DNA of 64,000 bases from Elysia chlorotica. Taxonomy: Eukaryota; Mollusca; Gastropoda; Plakobranchidae. Both the position numbers and the translations under genes were made by a program. The stretch covers positions 510,550 to 574,549 of the forward strand of contig RQTK01000003.1 of assembly GCA_003991915.1 (NCBI GenBank), given 5' to 3'. Below, piece by piece: positions 1 through 17,875 of this stretch (its first letter is position 1; each line of letters starts with the position of its first letter). A model generated the notes under the pieces. That model was not told where the DNA came from. It made no database searches and saw only the letters and a program-made list of their open reading frames with translations.

Positions 1-152
<152 letters not shown>

Positions 153-591
153 AATTTTCTTGATTGTTCTCCTTTAAATTAACTTTAAACTTTCCAACTT
201 TGCGTTCAGATTGGCTGGTGCATTCGTTTCCCGCCCATTTCTACCTCACACGTCACTTTTTGGTTTAGAGAATTTACATTAATATACTTTAAATAATGGT
301 CTAAAGGCTTTTTTTAAATAAATTTTGTTTTATCATTAGCTGATCTGCCAAAATAATTAATACTATGAGTGATCAAGAGAATATCTGAGAGATTGTGTTA
401 AACATAATTATACATTTCAGACAGACGCAGTTTAACTATTTCTTTTTTTTTCTGGGTTTATGTTGTGTTTTTTTCTATTTTTGTTTTTGTTTTGCCTTTT
501 TTACCTCAACCTCCCTCTTCTTTTTTTTTAACTCAATACAGGTTAAAATGGACACATAGTACAAATTCAAGTCAAGATATTTTTTCCTTAC

Positions 592-769
592 CTTCTTTAG
601 CATTTGTAAGGTTTCTCTTGTAGACCTCGTTAGCCAATCGATTGTGCACAAAGGATTCCCTGAAGTTTGTGCCGATGGTGATGCAGTAAAGGCAGAGCAA
701 TGTGGCACCCCACACGCTGATAAGGCGCAGCAATTGCCACCTCGTGGCAGCCTTGGTCATTAGGCGCAT
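592..769 (-). CDS. probable first coding exon of a type II membrane protein (partial gene, runs off left edge)
   Basis: Reading leftwards from an ATG at 769, 59 codons plus one base are open to a good splice donor (AAAGAAG|GTAAGG; intron begins at 591). The peptide starts MRLMTKAATRWQ, followed by a hydrophobic stretch of about 18 residues (roughly 13-31, LLRLISVWGATLLCLYCI) and then a polar stem with an N-glycosylation sequon (NLT). A short basic N-terminus followed by one uncleaved hydrophobic helix is the usual signal anchor of Golgi glycosyl- and sulfotransferases. The enzyme domain would lie left of the window, so the product cannot be named. It is transcribed divergently from the sulfotransferase gene at 7226 and could be a relative of it, but nothing visible proves this. 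It may also be a chance open frame. Confidence 0.45.
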
Positions 770-1059
770 TGTCTCTCTTTATGCTTCACTGTTTCTGTTT
801 TTGTAGAAAATATAAATGACATGTAGTATTAGAAATTCCACGATACCTTCTAACGATTTTCTTGGTTTAAAAAAAATTAACATTTAACCTAAAGTGATTT
901 AGAAGGGTAAACAGTACATTCGCGTACTTAGTTCTGTATATAAAAAATAGTATGTCCTATCTTTATAATAATTATGGACATCACCAACACAATGTTCATC
1001 GTCTGTGGGCTACTAATTATATTGAAAGCAAATAGAAAACCAGAATAAAAATCAACACC

Positions 1060-1064
1060 AATAC

Positions 1065-1140
<76 letters not shown>

Positions 1141-1215
1141 GTCATCGTCATCATCCGCATCATCATTATCATCATCATCCTTATTTTCATCATCATAATC
1201 TTCATTATCATCACA
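1060..1215. repeat. (ATC)n trinucleotide microsatellite
   Basis: About 150 bp of ATC repeats, pure from roughly 1067 to 1140 and then increasingly interrupted by GTC, CGC and TTC. The poly-Met reading frame on the opposite strand is a product of the repeat. Confidence 0.95.
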
Positions 1216-1465
1216 TTGTAATCAACATTAAAGGTATTTCTATGTTAGGCGTAACCTAACCGAGAACCCTTTGAAAAATGTCAGAGATCAGAGCTATTTA
1301 AATTATAATAGTTTCATATGTGCGTGTATTGTTCAGTTGTTGTTGTTGTTGTTGTTGGGTTTTTTTTGTTTTTTTACTGTTTTTTTTACAGATCTTGCTG
1401 AATAACACGAGGTTTTGTCATGTATCGCCTAAATTTTAAAGAAGTTTTAATGATAAATAAGGAAT

Positions 1466-1640
1466 AAACACGACCGCCACCACCACCACCAACATCCCTA
1501 CAAAAATAGCAAAATCAACAACAACAACAACGACAACAATATTTGTTACAACGACGATAACAAGAAGAATACCATAAACCCTACCACCAGCACCACCACC
1601 GCCACCACTAACAACAACAAGAACAACAATAAAAATATTC
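1466..1640. repeat. degenerate CCA/ACA trinucleotide-rich stretch
   Basis: Mixed CAC, CCG and ACA triplets without a pure core; low-complexity, no gene signal. Confidence 0.7.
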
Positions 1641-1644
1641 AAAC

Positions 1645-1698
1645 AATAATAATATTCATAAAACGCGTTTGAATAATAATATTCATAAAACGCGTTTG
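1645..1698. repeat. perfect 27-bp tandem duplication
   Basis: The 27-bp unit at 1645-1671 is repeated exactly at 1672-1698. Each unit carries the 10-bp palindrome AAACGCGTTT. A third copy starts but diverges after a few bases. Confidence 0.9.
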
Positions 1699-1777
1699 AA
1701 TAATAAAACAAGGCTGTAGGTAAATTTGAAAGGGAAAAAGAGAGAGATACACACAGATAGATACATAGAAAGTGAGA

Positions 1778-1932
<155 letters not shown>

Positions 1933-4375
1933 TCTTATGTCCTGGTTTAAAAGAATGGTAATGAAAGCGATCACTTATGTGTGAACCTCCCACAAAGTGA
2001 ACAATGAAAGAAACATTATTTCAAGAATACGTGGAAGAAGGATGTAGTTTTTACATACAAATTGTCAAATTGGTGTTTCTCTGAAAAAGTTGATAACGAT
2101 CTTACAAGGTTCCATAAAAAGACACAATTTTGGCTAAGTAAAAAAGTAATATATTATTATAATCACATTATACCTTAGCAACACAAAAGAAGGCACTTGT
2201 GCTCCTGTGAAATAATTCCTTTTTTTTCTGAAATCGGAACGATCACAACAATCTCTTGATATCCACAATGGCTGGTTGGTAGTTGTTGTTTTTTTTAATA
2301 TAAAAAGCCCCTTAAAATCTCCCTCTAACTTTTACTTTAGATTTTCTTAAAAGATCTTTTTAATGGATATAGTGTTGCGAGATAATTTTTTCAAGCATAT
2401 TTTTTAAATACCACAAAATACATTGACCATAATCACTTTCTGTTTCCAAACCTATGTACACAGTCCTTGAAATTAACCCTAAATGAAAGTGGTGACGTGT
2501 GCACCCTATACCCCTGGAGAGGTTTTGCCACGCGCAGACGCAACGATGTAAGAACAGCTAGAAAACAATGAAACATAAAAGAATCAATTTGCGAAAAAAC
2601 AATAATTGATTTTTTGCGTTTTGTGTAGTGCGGTCGTATGTGATTATTATGCTTGGTCTCTTTCTGCCTATATCTGTAGGGCCTACAGGTTAACAAAGCC
2701 ACAATATCAGGGGAGCAAGATCAATGTTTCTGATAATTAAGGTGAAGGAGGGAAGCAACAAAATTTGCGATCTTCTGTTTCAGATACATTGTATACAGGC
2801 TTTATGTGAGTGTGTATAACTGCGTAAGTTGAATACAGCAGCCACCCTTCCATTCAGCGCGTTACCAATAGTAAAATATCTCTTGTGAGAGTCTTATGTA
2901 ATTTCAAGTGAGGGTTTTTTGGAGGGTTTTTTTTTCAAGTGAATAGAACCAATTCTATAAAGAATATATTGCTTCAATAAAAACAAAACAAAAAACAAGA
3001 CCGATAGAGGGGCGGGTGAGGTGGAGAAAGGACAGGGTAGTGAGGCATAATCACATAAGCTATCGCATTCTGAAAAATATTTGCGTTTGTTTATTATTAC
3101 TCTATGATTGTCCATTCTATCATTCATCTCCCATCAGACAGATTATACTGTTTGATTTGTAGTAAATTTCAAAATAAATTTTATTTTATAATGGTGAAAC
3201 ATAAAAAACGTTTTATTACGTTAGATAAAAGGGCAGTAAAAGCATCAAAGATTAATTTTGGTAGAAATTAGCACAAAAGAAGACGGACTCAGGTCCAGTT
3301 GAATACCAAAAGAAGATATGGGGCATCAGTAAGTCAGGCTGCAGTTCAGCTGACTGATGAGCAGGAGATTGGAGATTCTATTCCCAGCAGAAGCCCCTGC
3401 TCCGTTCAGGATTTTGCAGGAAATCTGGGAACGTGAAACTGATCAAAGATAACACGGGGAGATAACTTACTAGAGGCACGGGATTGTAGCCGTTTAACCC
3501 TGGATGTTTGTAATTGTATAATTATATAACATTTAAAGTTTAGACATCCAATAGCATTAAAACTTAATTTAAAAAATGTATGCTTAATGCAATAAGTCAT
3601 TTTATTGTACCTTTTAACCTCCCCCTCCCTATTTTTTCAATATTGTTTCGTTTAAAGTATTTGACCACTACACATTCTAATACAGCTTTAACTGATAAGC
3701 GGTAATAGTTGATACGTAGGTATATCTGTTAAAATGCCTATTACGGGTACGCCTCAGTTGAAGCCTGGCGAACTTATTTTTTTTATATATTATTGCTAGA
3801 GCGATGTTGAGCGTACGCTTCGATATCATCAGTTCACATTAAATCATTAATTTAAGTGAGCAGCAAACACCAAGGGGCGCAGCTGCTGTGTATGAAAAAT
3901 AGAGTTGCAATCCCCACGGTCTCTCACATTGACTAACGACTAGACATTATGAAGTCTCAAAATATTAATCTCTTTCAGTAGGTGTAAATTATATCCCTAT
4001 GTGTATTGACAGAGAAATATTGGGAAGATTAAGGGAGGAACATTTTAGCAGTAAATTCATGTTGACAATATTATGGGTACATTAAAATGATTATAGGCGC
4101 TTGCACGCAACACGTTAACATAAGCGTCACTTCCTTTAGGCTATGAGTTTGGTCGATCGTCTTAAAGCGATCGTTTTAACTTAAAGTGTCTGTAAAAGCC
4201 CTTTAATGATATTCATAAAAGCAATCAAGAATGCTTACTTTCAACAATTCATCAGCTTTATTGTGTTCTGTCCTTGACAAGTGTAAATACCAAGTCTTCA
4301 TTTTTGTTTTTGCTTTTATTTTACAATTTTTTACTGTTGCGATTTATGCGGGCATTTGGGTAAACAGAGATACAT
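1933..4375. other. intergenic stretch, nothing recognised
   Basis: AT-rich DNA with short homopolymers. The short frames (for example at 2433-2702 and 2894-3127 on the minus strand) have no recognisable domain, splice context or typical coding composition. Confidence 0.6.
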
Positions 4376-4625
<250 letters not shown>

Positions 4626-4852
4626 AGTTAGATAAGCTTGAGGAGGAGGCGGCGAAGCAGGTATATCAATGTATTAGAGAAGAGGGGACGAAGCATGTGA
4701 AATTTTTCAAAGTTTGAAATGGATAATACACAATTTGCTTATGATTATTTTGTGTGTGTGGAGGGGGGTGGAGGGGGCGTGGTCGATGGTTCCATTCCAT
4801 TTGAGAGAGGCTCATGGAATTTGAACAATTAGAACTACTGCCGCCGACAAGA

Positions 4853-5079
4853 GGCTATCAGGGTGAACCAGGCACCCTGATAGACGTGAGTTATTTATAA
4901 TGTGCTAAGAAGCATCAAGTGCATTTTATTTTTTGTAAGTTGAAGAATTCTATCCTTTTTTACATCCAGAGAGATTTTTTTTTCTTTGGAAATAAAAAAG
5001 GCCAATGTAGAGCAGTTTTCTAAAACGCTCTAGCTCAAAACTCCTGTCAGCGACTTGTGCCTGGTTCACTCTGGTTGCC
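4853..5079. repeat. possible small element bounded by 23-bp imperfect inverted repeats
   Basis: The sequence at 4853-4875 matches the reverse complement of 5057-5079 at 20 of 23 positions, with a perfect 13-bp core (GTGAACCAGGCAC and its complement). The left end also forms its own perfect 11-bp hairpin (arms 4855-4865 and 4873-4883, 7-base loop). There is no coding potential between. The structure resembles a short inverted-repeat (MITE-like) element, but I see no target-site duplication. Confidence 0.4.
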
Positions 5080-5083
5080 TCAC

Positions 5084-5919
5084 ATAATATGACAGCACGT
5101 TATGTATTTCAATCCTTTCCTCTACCGACATATTTGGATGGCTAAACGGAGACGACAAAGTAAAAACCTAACATTTTAATTCGATAAGGATAAATTCTAA
5201 GAATATTAAATAAATTGGGTGAAGTGCTGTTAAAATGCGATTTCAAAATGGCATATGAAACTGAACATAACATGCAGTTTAAAATAAGTTGAATCACGGT
5301 TCTGTTTACTATGCAGATAGTTTTGGCACTCTAATCTTAGAGCATGCCTTAAAGAAAGTATTACGCTGCTCTGCAATTAAACCAATGTTGTTATCGTTTA
5401 TTCAGGTGTAATCTCATAATCATCCTCGCGAAATCACCCGTCATGCCCCAGGCTGCCATGGAGCTTTCCCTTCAAGAATGTGCCCATGCACGGCGCTATT
5501 GGTGTGACATGCACAGGACATGTTTGGAGTAAACGTTCCGTGATCGCCTGTTTGACAGAGGTACTGGTAATGGCTTCGTGTTTTTAATTCAACAAAAACG
5601 GCAATTCGCAAAGAGCGCTTACTGAAATTTTAAGCAGTGGTCAACATTGAAAGTAGCCTACTCCACAGACTATAATTAATTCCTGTTCATTTGCATGTTT
5701 TATTACCGGGGTAATTTTCAGGACCTAAAAGCAATTGAAGTATGATCACTTTGGGTCTGTAGCAAATATAATTGTTTAAAAAGTAAATTGGCGAAAGGCT
5801 TAATTTATGTATATGTATTATTATGTTCCGTAGTTACAAACAAACTTCTCAGTAGTGGAAGATGTACTGAGCATTGATATTTTGACAATGATTATTTAAG
5901 TGTATTCTTTTCTGTGGTC
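5084..5919. other. intergenic stretch, nothing recognised
   Basis: AT-rich sequence without a supported exon, repeat array or RNA gene. Confidence 0.55.
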
Positions 5920-6080
5920 CCGGTGAGGTAGTCCTCTGTATTGAGTAACAAGAAGATCTGCGATTCGAACCTCAGCTAATGCAACCGCCTGTAACAGTTG
6001 TAGGAGGACAAAAAACTAGACAAAGATTACTTTTTTTTTCCTTTCTGTGAAGAGAGTGAGCCACACGGAACCACATTTTT
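5920..6080 (+). repeat. tRNA-like SINE remnant
   Basis: Contains an A-box-like GGTGAGGTAGTCC and, about 45 bp later, a B-box-like GCGATTCGAACCTC, the pol III promoter layout of tRNA-derived SINEs. No cloverleaf is retained, so it is not called a tRNA gene. It is too diverged to assign to a family by eye. Confidence 0.4.
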
Positions 6081-6593
6081 GTCACAGTAGGTTAGCTCTT
6101 AGATGTGGATGCTGCCTGGAAAGAGTTTCCAATACTTTAAGATTTTGTAAATTTCATAACAATCTCTAAAGCAAGATCACTTTATCTTGTTCGTAGTTAA
6201 CGCATACTAGTCGCATATCCGGTTTAATGGGATTTTAAAATCCATATAAATTGATTAAACGGGAGCCGCGATTTATTATCAACAGTAACTGTTGTTTAAG
6301 CTGTCTGCACAATAACATTATTCACTTATTATACAATTATATAACACTTAAAAGAAAAAACGGTGACACAGGAGCTCAGTCTGGTCAACCAGCTTCCTTG
6401 TGGGCCCATGTGCAAAAATGTATACATTGACATTTATTCCCTCAGCAGACATCGATGCAATGTCCAAGGGTTAAATCTAGCTGCATTTTAGTTCATAAAG
6501 AAGTTGCTTTATTCACATCTTTATTGAAGAAAAAAAATTGTTGATCGTAACGAGTTAATCATTACAATCAAAGTTTGGAATCAATTGCTTAAA

Positions 6594-6595
<2 letters not shown>

Positions 6596-6651
<56 letters not shown>
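6596..6651. repeat. (CT)n microsatellite
   Basis: About 55 bp of pure CT repeat, roughly 570 bp upstream of the sulfotransferase start codon. Confidence 0.95.
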
Positions 6652-6654
<3 letters not shown>

Positions 6655-7225
6655 TTATAAAGTTTAAAATTTTGTTGGTTATTATTTTACACTAAAATGT
6701 TGGTATCACTTGCTTCCTTGCATTACAGCGTGGTTTATCTCATACTAAAGGGCTTGGCCTCTAAACTTCGAATTTCGAGTTTTTTTTTGTATCTTGACAT
6801 TGAAAAGAAAGACATAGTTAATATGATTATTCAGTTAACACCAATATCGTGACTGAAAACTTAAAAGTAAGTAAGATTATTTGGAAATGTTTTTATGTGT
6901 TTCTGTTGAAAACGATTAACTAGATATCATCATTTTTGTTTAAAATATTAACATAATTATATTCGTGGACTGAAATCAATAGCAAGTCTATTCAAAAGCC
7001 AATTGTTTTGTTTATTATAAATTCTAAGATTAGAGGAGACTACTGGGAACTCACCTGTACCGGTGAAAGATGGCGGAATGCGCAGCATTACGAAATCTCA
7101 ACAGCACGCAACAGAACAAAAGAGTGTGAAAAACTGTGGCTGAGGATAATAGATGGAAATAAGAAGCGCATATTTAAATTATGTGATCATAATCATATCT
7201 GTGAAATATACCTCTAAACATTGAA

Positions 7226-12346
<5,121 letters not shown>

Positions 12347-12604
12347 GAAATTGTTGTTTGGAATGAGGTGGTTTCGTTGTTGTTTTTTTTTATCACCTCT
12401 TCAGGCAATGATAATGTCGGAAGAAGGAAAGACAAAGAATAATTAACTAACTAGGTACACGCACACAATATTGTATAAAGATTAACTCAATACATGTATG
12501 TAAAATCAATAATAATGTCGAGAGAACTCAAATTATGCTAGGTGATCTTAGCCTGCTTTGATAAGTCATCCACATGGAGTTTTTCCCCTTGAGTTTTATG
12601 AAGA

Positions 12605-12610
12605 AATAAA
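12605..12610 (+). promoter_or_regulatory. candidate polyadenylation signal of the sulfotransferase gene
   Basis: Canonical AATAAA about 260 bp after the stop codon, followed by a GT- and T-rich stretch (TTTGTGTGGTGTTTTTTTTTT) that fits a downstream cleavage element. Confidence 0.6.
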
Positions 12611-12619
12611 ATTGGGATG

Positions 12620-14815
12620 TTTGTGCAATTTGTGTGGTGTTTTTTTTTTCAAGTTTTCTATCGAATTGAATTTCCCATAGGCCTACGAATATCTGTAACT
12701 ATGCTTTAGCTGGTCGTTTCAAATAATCTTTAAATGACTGTATAATCTACTTCTTGTCAATATATGTTCTTACTCGAAGTTATGACGGCTTGAAGATTTT
12801 TATTTTTTTATTTATTTATTTTGATTTAAAGTATTATCTAGACTCAATTTGGTTACCTTGAAATAGTTTGCACTGTGTTATTTGTTGTTGTAAAAACTAA
12901 ACATTGCTTTAGTTTAGTTCATAAAATGGTGTTCATCGCACGACTCTATGTTTAACTTAGACAAGATTTTCAAAACATTTATTATATTTAAGAAAATATT
13001 TTTTGAATGCCGGTGCATTCAAGGTGATTAGTGTTGATAGTGAAAAAGTCAATAAGTCTTGTGAGGAGAAGTTCGTTTAAGAAGTATCGGACGTTTTCTA
13101 TTTATTGTTTTAAAATAATCTGTTCTGATTTTTTTTTTATTTACTTTCCAACTTGCAGGCACAAAATGGTACATTCCTATTTTTTTTTAAACATGAATGC
13201 TTTATGCCGGTGATTTTTATTAAGAGTATCTCGCCGGGAGAAGCCTAGGAGGGCTCGTTTTCCCAACTTGCTTTGAGAAAGAGTCAAAGAATCCTGAGTT
13301 GTTAAATGTGTCTTTAATAATAGTCTTTATAGCTATATTAGCCTAAGCGTTATTGAACAGTTCTTCAGCATGCAATGTATTGGCGTTGTATTATAAGTAA
13401 TGTATTGTTCACGATCTTTATATGTAACAAAGAAGGGAATCGGTGCATTTTTAAAACGATATCTTATTTCTTGGTATTGATTTTAATTTGGCCCATTCAA
13501 GACAGGAACAAATTAAACAAAGGGGTAAGCCATATTGCATGTTGAGGTTGACTAAAATCCGACTTCCAAGAAAGTTACATAACTTCTTGTAGAGTCACAT
13601 TCCCTACCGCCGTGATTAAAGGTGCATCTTTGGTATAGACAACAATTACTGAGTAGCTGTCACAATGGTGTTCCAAATGTTATACTTTTTCTATAGTGGC
13701 GCACAAAAACTTGTGTCAATTTAAATGTAACATATAGAATTAGTCTGTTTATCACTTAATTGATACTACACGTTCTTACCGATACATACAATGCGAATTA
13801 TGCTACAAAAGTATACCTACCACCCATTGTTTTTTTTTCCTCTTTTTTTGTTTGTTTTTCCTTCTGTTTTATTTTTTGTCCTTTTTGTTAATCGTTTGTG
13901 TTGTTATTAAACCCACGATCCCCCTTTCTTTCTTCTTTCTTTTCTTTAAAAAAATTTAAATAATTATAATCTTTTTAGTGGCTTACTGAAATAAAACGGG
14001 ACACGAACAGTTCCAGTAGCCTACACACTCTTCAGCCATACAAAATACACAGCTTAGGAGCTGTTCAAATGTAAGCTTAAGTCTATTTTGAGACCTCCTG
14101 ACCACCATTACCACCCCCCCCCCCTTTTTTTTTTAAATTAGACATGTTTTCCCTCATCTCTTAACACTCTTTTTACAACAGCCAAGGACCATTCCCCCCG
14201 TGTCAGATTTTATTTAAACGGCCCGTTAGCTAGTAATTGTGCCACTACATGATTATACTAGTGAAATTGGCCATCTTTGGGGAAACTAAACAGATGTAGT
14301 TTTATTTTAAAACTGTGTATTCATTTTTCGTTAATTTTCAGTTCAATAAAAGGTAGATCTTTATCACTAACCTTCATCGCCTCTCGTTATTTGTATTACG
14401 TTGGTCCATTCGTGTGTGAAAATCACTCAGTAACCTTTAAAGAAAAAAAAGGTCACCTGCGCCGTTTTGTTGGGTATTTTGTTGTTGTTGTTGTTTTGTT
14501 TTTTTTGTTGTTTTTTTTTTTTTTACAGTAAACCACTCATGGGTATTTTTAACCCAGTGACCTTAGTAAAAGAGGATTAAAAAAGATTGCATGTGGTGGA
14601 AAATAGTAATGTTATGAGTGCATATATCAATCGATCTAGCTATCAGCCATTTACTGCTCTGTTTATTTTTCTACAATTCTATATATCTCTCTGTTTCTCT
14701 GCACAGGTAAAACTATTTTTTCCATGTCCATCAAGGCTTAATACAAGGAATGTTCTTACCACCCTTGACATCATCTCTGTCATTCTATCTGTCTATATTA
14801 TCTATCGATGGATCT
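12620..14815. other. intergenic stretch, nothing recognised
   Basis: AT-rich, T-run-rich DNA between the sulfotransferase 3' end and the polypurine region. Short frames here (for example 14277-14531) are T-rich and show no family resemblance. Confidence 0.6.
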
Positions 14816-15175
14816 TACAAAGAAGAGAAAAAGGGGGAACGAGGAGAAAACGAAGAAGAAAATAAAAAGAAAGACCGTAGCGCAATATTGATGTGCACGA
14901 AGAGGAGGAGGAGGAGAGGAAGAGTAGGACCAAGAGGATGAGAGGAGGAGGTGCAGCGGGAGAATGAGTAGGAAGAGGAAGATAAGCAGGAGGCGGAGGA
15001 GCAGCAAGAGGAACTATAGTAGAGTAGCAAGGGGGGGGGAGCAGGAGGAGGAAGAAGAGGAAAAGGAGCAGCAGGAGGAGCAGTAGGAGGAAGATGACAA
15101 CCAGGAGCAGGGACAGGAACAATAGGAAGAACAGTAGCAGAATGAGATAAATAGGGAGAAAAATGAGTTGGATCA
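14816..15175 (+). repeat. polypurine (GGA/GAA-rich) tract, left arm
   Basis: About 350 bp in which the + strand is overwhelmingly A and G (GAGGAGGAGG, AGCAGGAGGAG units). It directly abuts the 5'-truncated LINE fragment at 15178. Confidence 0.85.
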
Positions 15176-15177
15176 TG

Positions 15178-16007
15178 ATGAACATTGGTTGCCCGTGAAA
15201 GAAAGAATTGAATACAAGATCCCTATAACTGTTTTTAAATGCTTAAACAATTTGGCCCCATAATATTTACAAGAACTTTTGCACCTTAATCTGTGCAAGG
15301 CATCTCGCTCTCTAAGATCTACAAATGACAAAACTTTACTCTTTACGCCTAAAACTAATTTTAAATCATTTGGCGACCGGTCATTTCAGTTTCAGGGACC
15401 ACATTTTTGGAATTCTCTTCCACGAGAGATTAGGGAGAGTGCAGGCCTCGAGACCTTTAAAAAAGATCCGAAGAGTCATCTTTTTAAACGTGTTTTCAGT
15501 TCTTAAGTTGCTATTTTACCTGTTTTTACCTGTTGGTCTTTTACGTAGATTGTATAATTCAATTCCATTTACACTAGTTATTAAATCTTTTATCTGTCTG
15601 TGCATAATTAGTATCGGTTTTAATTGGTAGCCCTTTTGTTTACCCATGACTCTCGTGATAGTCTGTTTTTTCCATGAGATAAGGTTTCAATTTTAATTCA
15701 TTAATTTTTGTTCACTTATGGTTGCATACTATTACACAGTTTTACAGTGTTGCATTTTATATCATTTTTATTATATTCTTTCTGATAATGAGTATATGCT
15801 GCATACTACTTACGTCTACATTTCTTCTTATGTACGGTATATTGTTTGGTTAAGATTTAACTTTTAATATTTAATTTTTAATTGCATGCTGATCGATATG
15901 ATGTATGCGTATTTAGTGTATCCACTGTAAAGCGCTTTGAGATTTTTAAAAATATTCTGAAAATGGAAAGCGCTAAATACATGTTATTTTTTATTATTAT
16001 TATTATA
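15178..16007 (+). mobile_element. 5'-truncated non-LTR retrotransposon (CR1/L2-like), RT C-terminus plus 3' UTR and (TTA)n tail
   Basis: Translation from about 15180 gives the common C-terminal motif of LINE reverse transcriptases: HWLPVKERIEYKIPITVFK, one internal stop after NLAP, then SFQFQGPHFWNSLPREIRES and a KSHLFKRVFSS-type end stopping at 15506. About 480 bp of 3' UTR follow. They include the paired block GTAAAGCGCTTTGAGATTTT...GGAAAGCGCTAAATA seen at L2-like 3' ends, and a TTA microsatellite tail at about 15988-16007. The element is truncated at its 5' end and cannot code for a working protein. Part of the same 3' UTR recurs almost identically at 63937-64000. Confidence 0.8.
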
Positions 16008-16765
16008 AGAGCAGCAGGCGAAGGATGTGGAGTCAGGGGAAGAACAGGAGCAGCAGTAATTAATATGAGAAGGAAGAGGCGCAGGCGGACGAGGAGTAGG
16101 AGGGGGCGTGGGGGGAAGGGGGTAAGAGGAGGAGAGGGAGTAAGAGGAGGAACAGCAGCAGGGGCAGATGTAAATACATAAGTGAAGGGTGCACGAGGTA
16201 AGAGGAGGAGCAGGGGAAGCAAAAGATGAGCAGGAGGAAGACATGCCGATTGAGCAGGAGGAAGACCAAAGGGGGAAAGAAGGAGGGAGGAAGAGCAGGA
16301 AGGAGGAAGAGCAGGAGGGGAAAATAGCAGGAAGGGAAAAGGGGAAGAGGGAGGAGGAGCAGTGGGAAGAGGAGCAGGAGGAAGGAAGAACAGAGAGGGG
16401 AGGAGCAGGAGGAATTGAGAGCTAGAGGGAAGAAGGGCTGAAGGAAGAGGAGCAGGAGGGAGAAGGATCAGAAGGATGGAAGAGCTGGAGGAATTAAGAA
16501 CAAGAGGAATGAAAAGGAAGAGGGAGAAAAAGCAGGAGGGAGAATGAGCATTAGGAGGAATATCAGAGGGAAGAGGGGCAAGAGGAATTGGGAGCTGGGG
16601 GGAAGAAGGGAGGAGGAGCAGAAGGGAGAAGGAGCAGGAGGGAGAAGGAGCAGAGGGAGGAAGAACAGGGGGGGGGGGACATGAGCAGTAGCCTAAGAAA
16701 GAGCAGGAGGAGGAGCAGCAGTACGGAGATAAATAGCTAATACCGGTAGCCTACTATACTTTTGA

Positions 16766-16810
<45 letters not shown>

Positions 16811-16970
16811 ACGATTGCCGAAGTTATAACGAGTGGATAACTTAAATGAAACCATAATAAAAAATGGTTCAGAAAAAATTTTTTTTTAAATCAATGAATT
16901 ATGATTTTGAAAAAAAAAAAAAAACGAATAACATAGATAGAGACATAAAAGACAATGTGAGGAATACAGA
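15842..16970 (+). repeat. direct tandem duplication, copy 1 (LINE tail + polypurine tract)
   Basis: This 1,129-bp unit starts inside the LINE 3' UTR, covers the TTA tail, a polypurine tract (16008-16740), a GA microsatellite (about 16767-16807) and a unique AT-rich end. It is followed directly by a second copy. The two are nearly identical over the first 700 bp, differing at only a few positions. Confidence 0.95.
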
Positions 16971-17826
16971 TTGTTTGGTTAAGATTTAACTTTTAATATT
17001 TAATTTTTAATTGCATGCTGATCGATATGATGTATGCGTATTTAGTGTATCCACTGTAAAGCGCTTTGAGATTTTTAAAAATATTCTGAAAATGGAAAGC
17101 GCTAAATACATGTTATTTTTTATTATTATTATTATAAGAGCAGCAGGCGAAGGATGTGGAGTCAGGGGAAGAACAGGAGCAGCAGTAATTAATATGAGAA
17201 GGAAGAGGCGCAGGCGGACGAGGAGTAGGAGGGGGCGTGGGGGGAAGGGGGGAAGAGGAGGAGAGGGAGTAAGAGGAGGAACAGCAGCAGGGGCAGATGT
17301 AAATACATAAGTGAAGGGTGCACGAGGTAAGAGGAGGAGCAGGGGAAGCAAAAGATGAGCAGGAGGAAGACATGCCGATTGAGCAGGAGGAAGACCAAAG
17401 GGGGAAAGAAGGAGGGAGGAAGAGCAGGAAGGAGGAAGAGCAGGAGGGGAAAATAGCAGGAAGGGAAAGGGGGAAGAGGGAGGAGGAGCAGTGGGAAGAG
17501 GAGCAGGAGGAAGGAAGAACAGAGAGGGGAGGAGCAGGAGGAATTGAGAGCTAGAGGGAAGAAGGGCTGAAGGAAGGAAGAGCTGGAGGGAGAATGATCA
17601 GAAGGAAGGAAGAGCTGGAGGAATTAAGAACAAGAGGAATGAAAAGGAAGAGGGAGAAAAAGCAGGAGGAGGGGTAAGAGGAGGAGAGGAGTAAGAGGAG
17701 GAACAGCAGCAGGGGCAGATGTAAATACATAAATGAGCAGTAGCCTAAGAAAGAGCAGGAGGAGGAGCAGCAGTACGGAGATAAATAGCTAATACCGGTA
17801 GTCTACTATACTTTTGAAGGAGAGAG

Positions 17827-17875
<49 letters not shown>

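Noticed and set aside
7008..7217. short open frame just before the sulfotransferase start
   Set aside because: Different frame, no signal anchor or homology, no ATG at its start; at most part of the 5' UTR.
14802..15185. minus-strand frames rich in Leu, Ser and Pro
   Set aside because: Read from the polypurine tract; the same bias appears in all frames.
15878..17554. paired frames repeated at about 15.9-16.4 and 17.0-17.55 kb
   Set aside because: They seem conserved only because the DNA is tandemly duplicated; composition is that of a GGA-rich repeat and the LINE 3' UTR.
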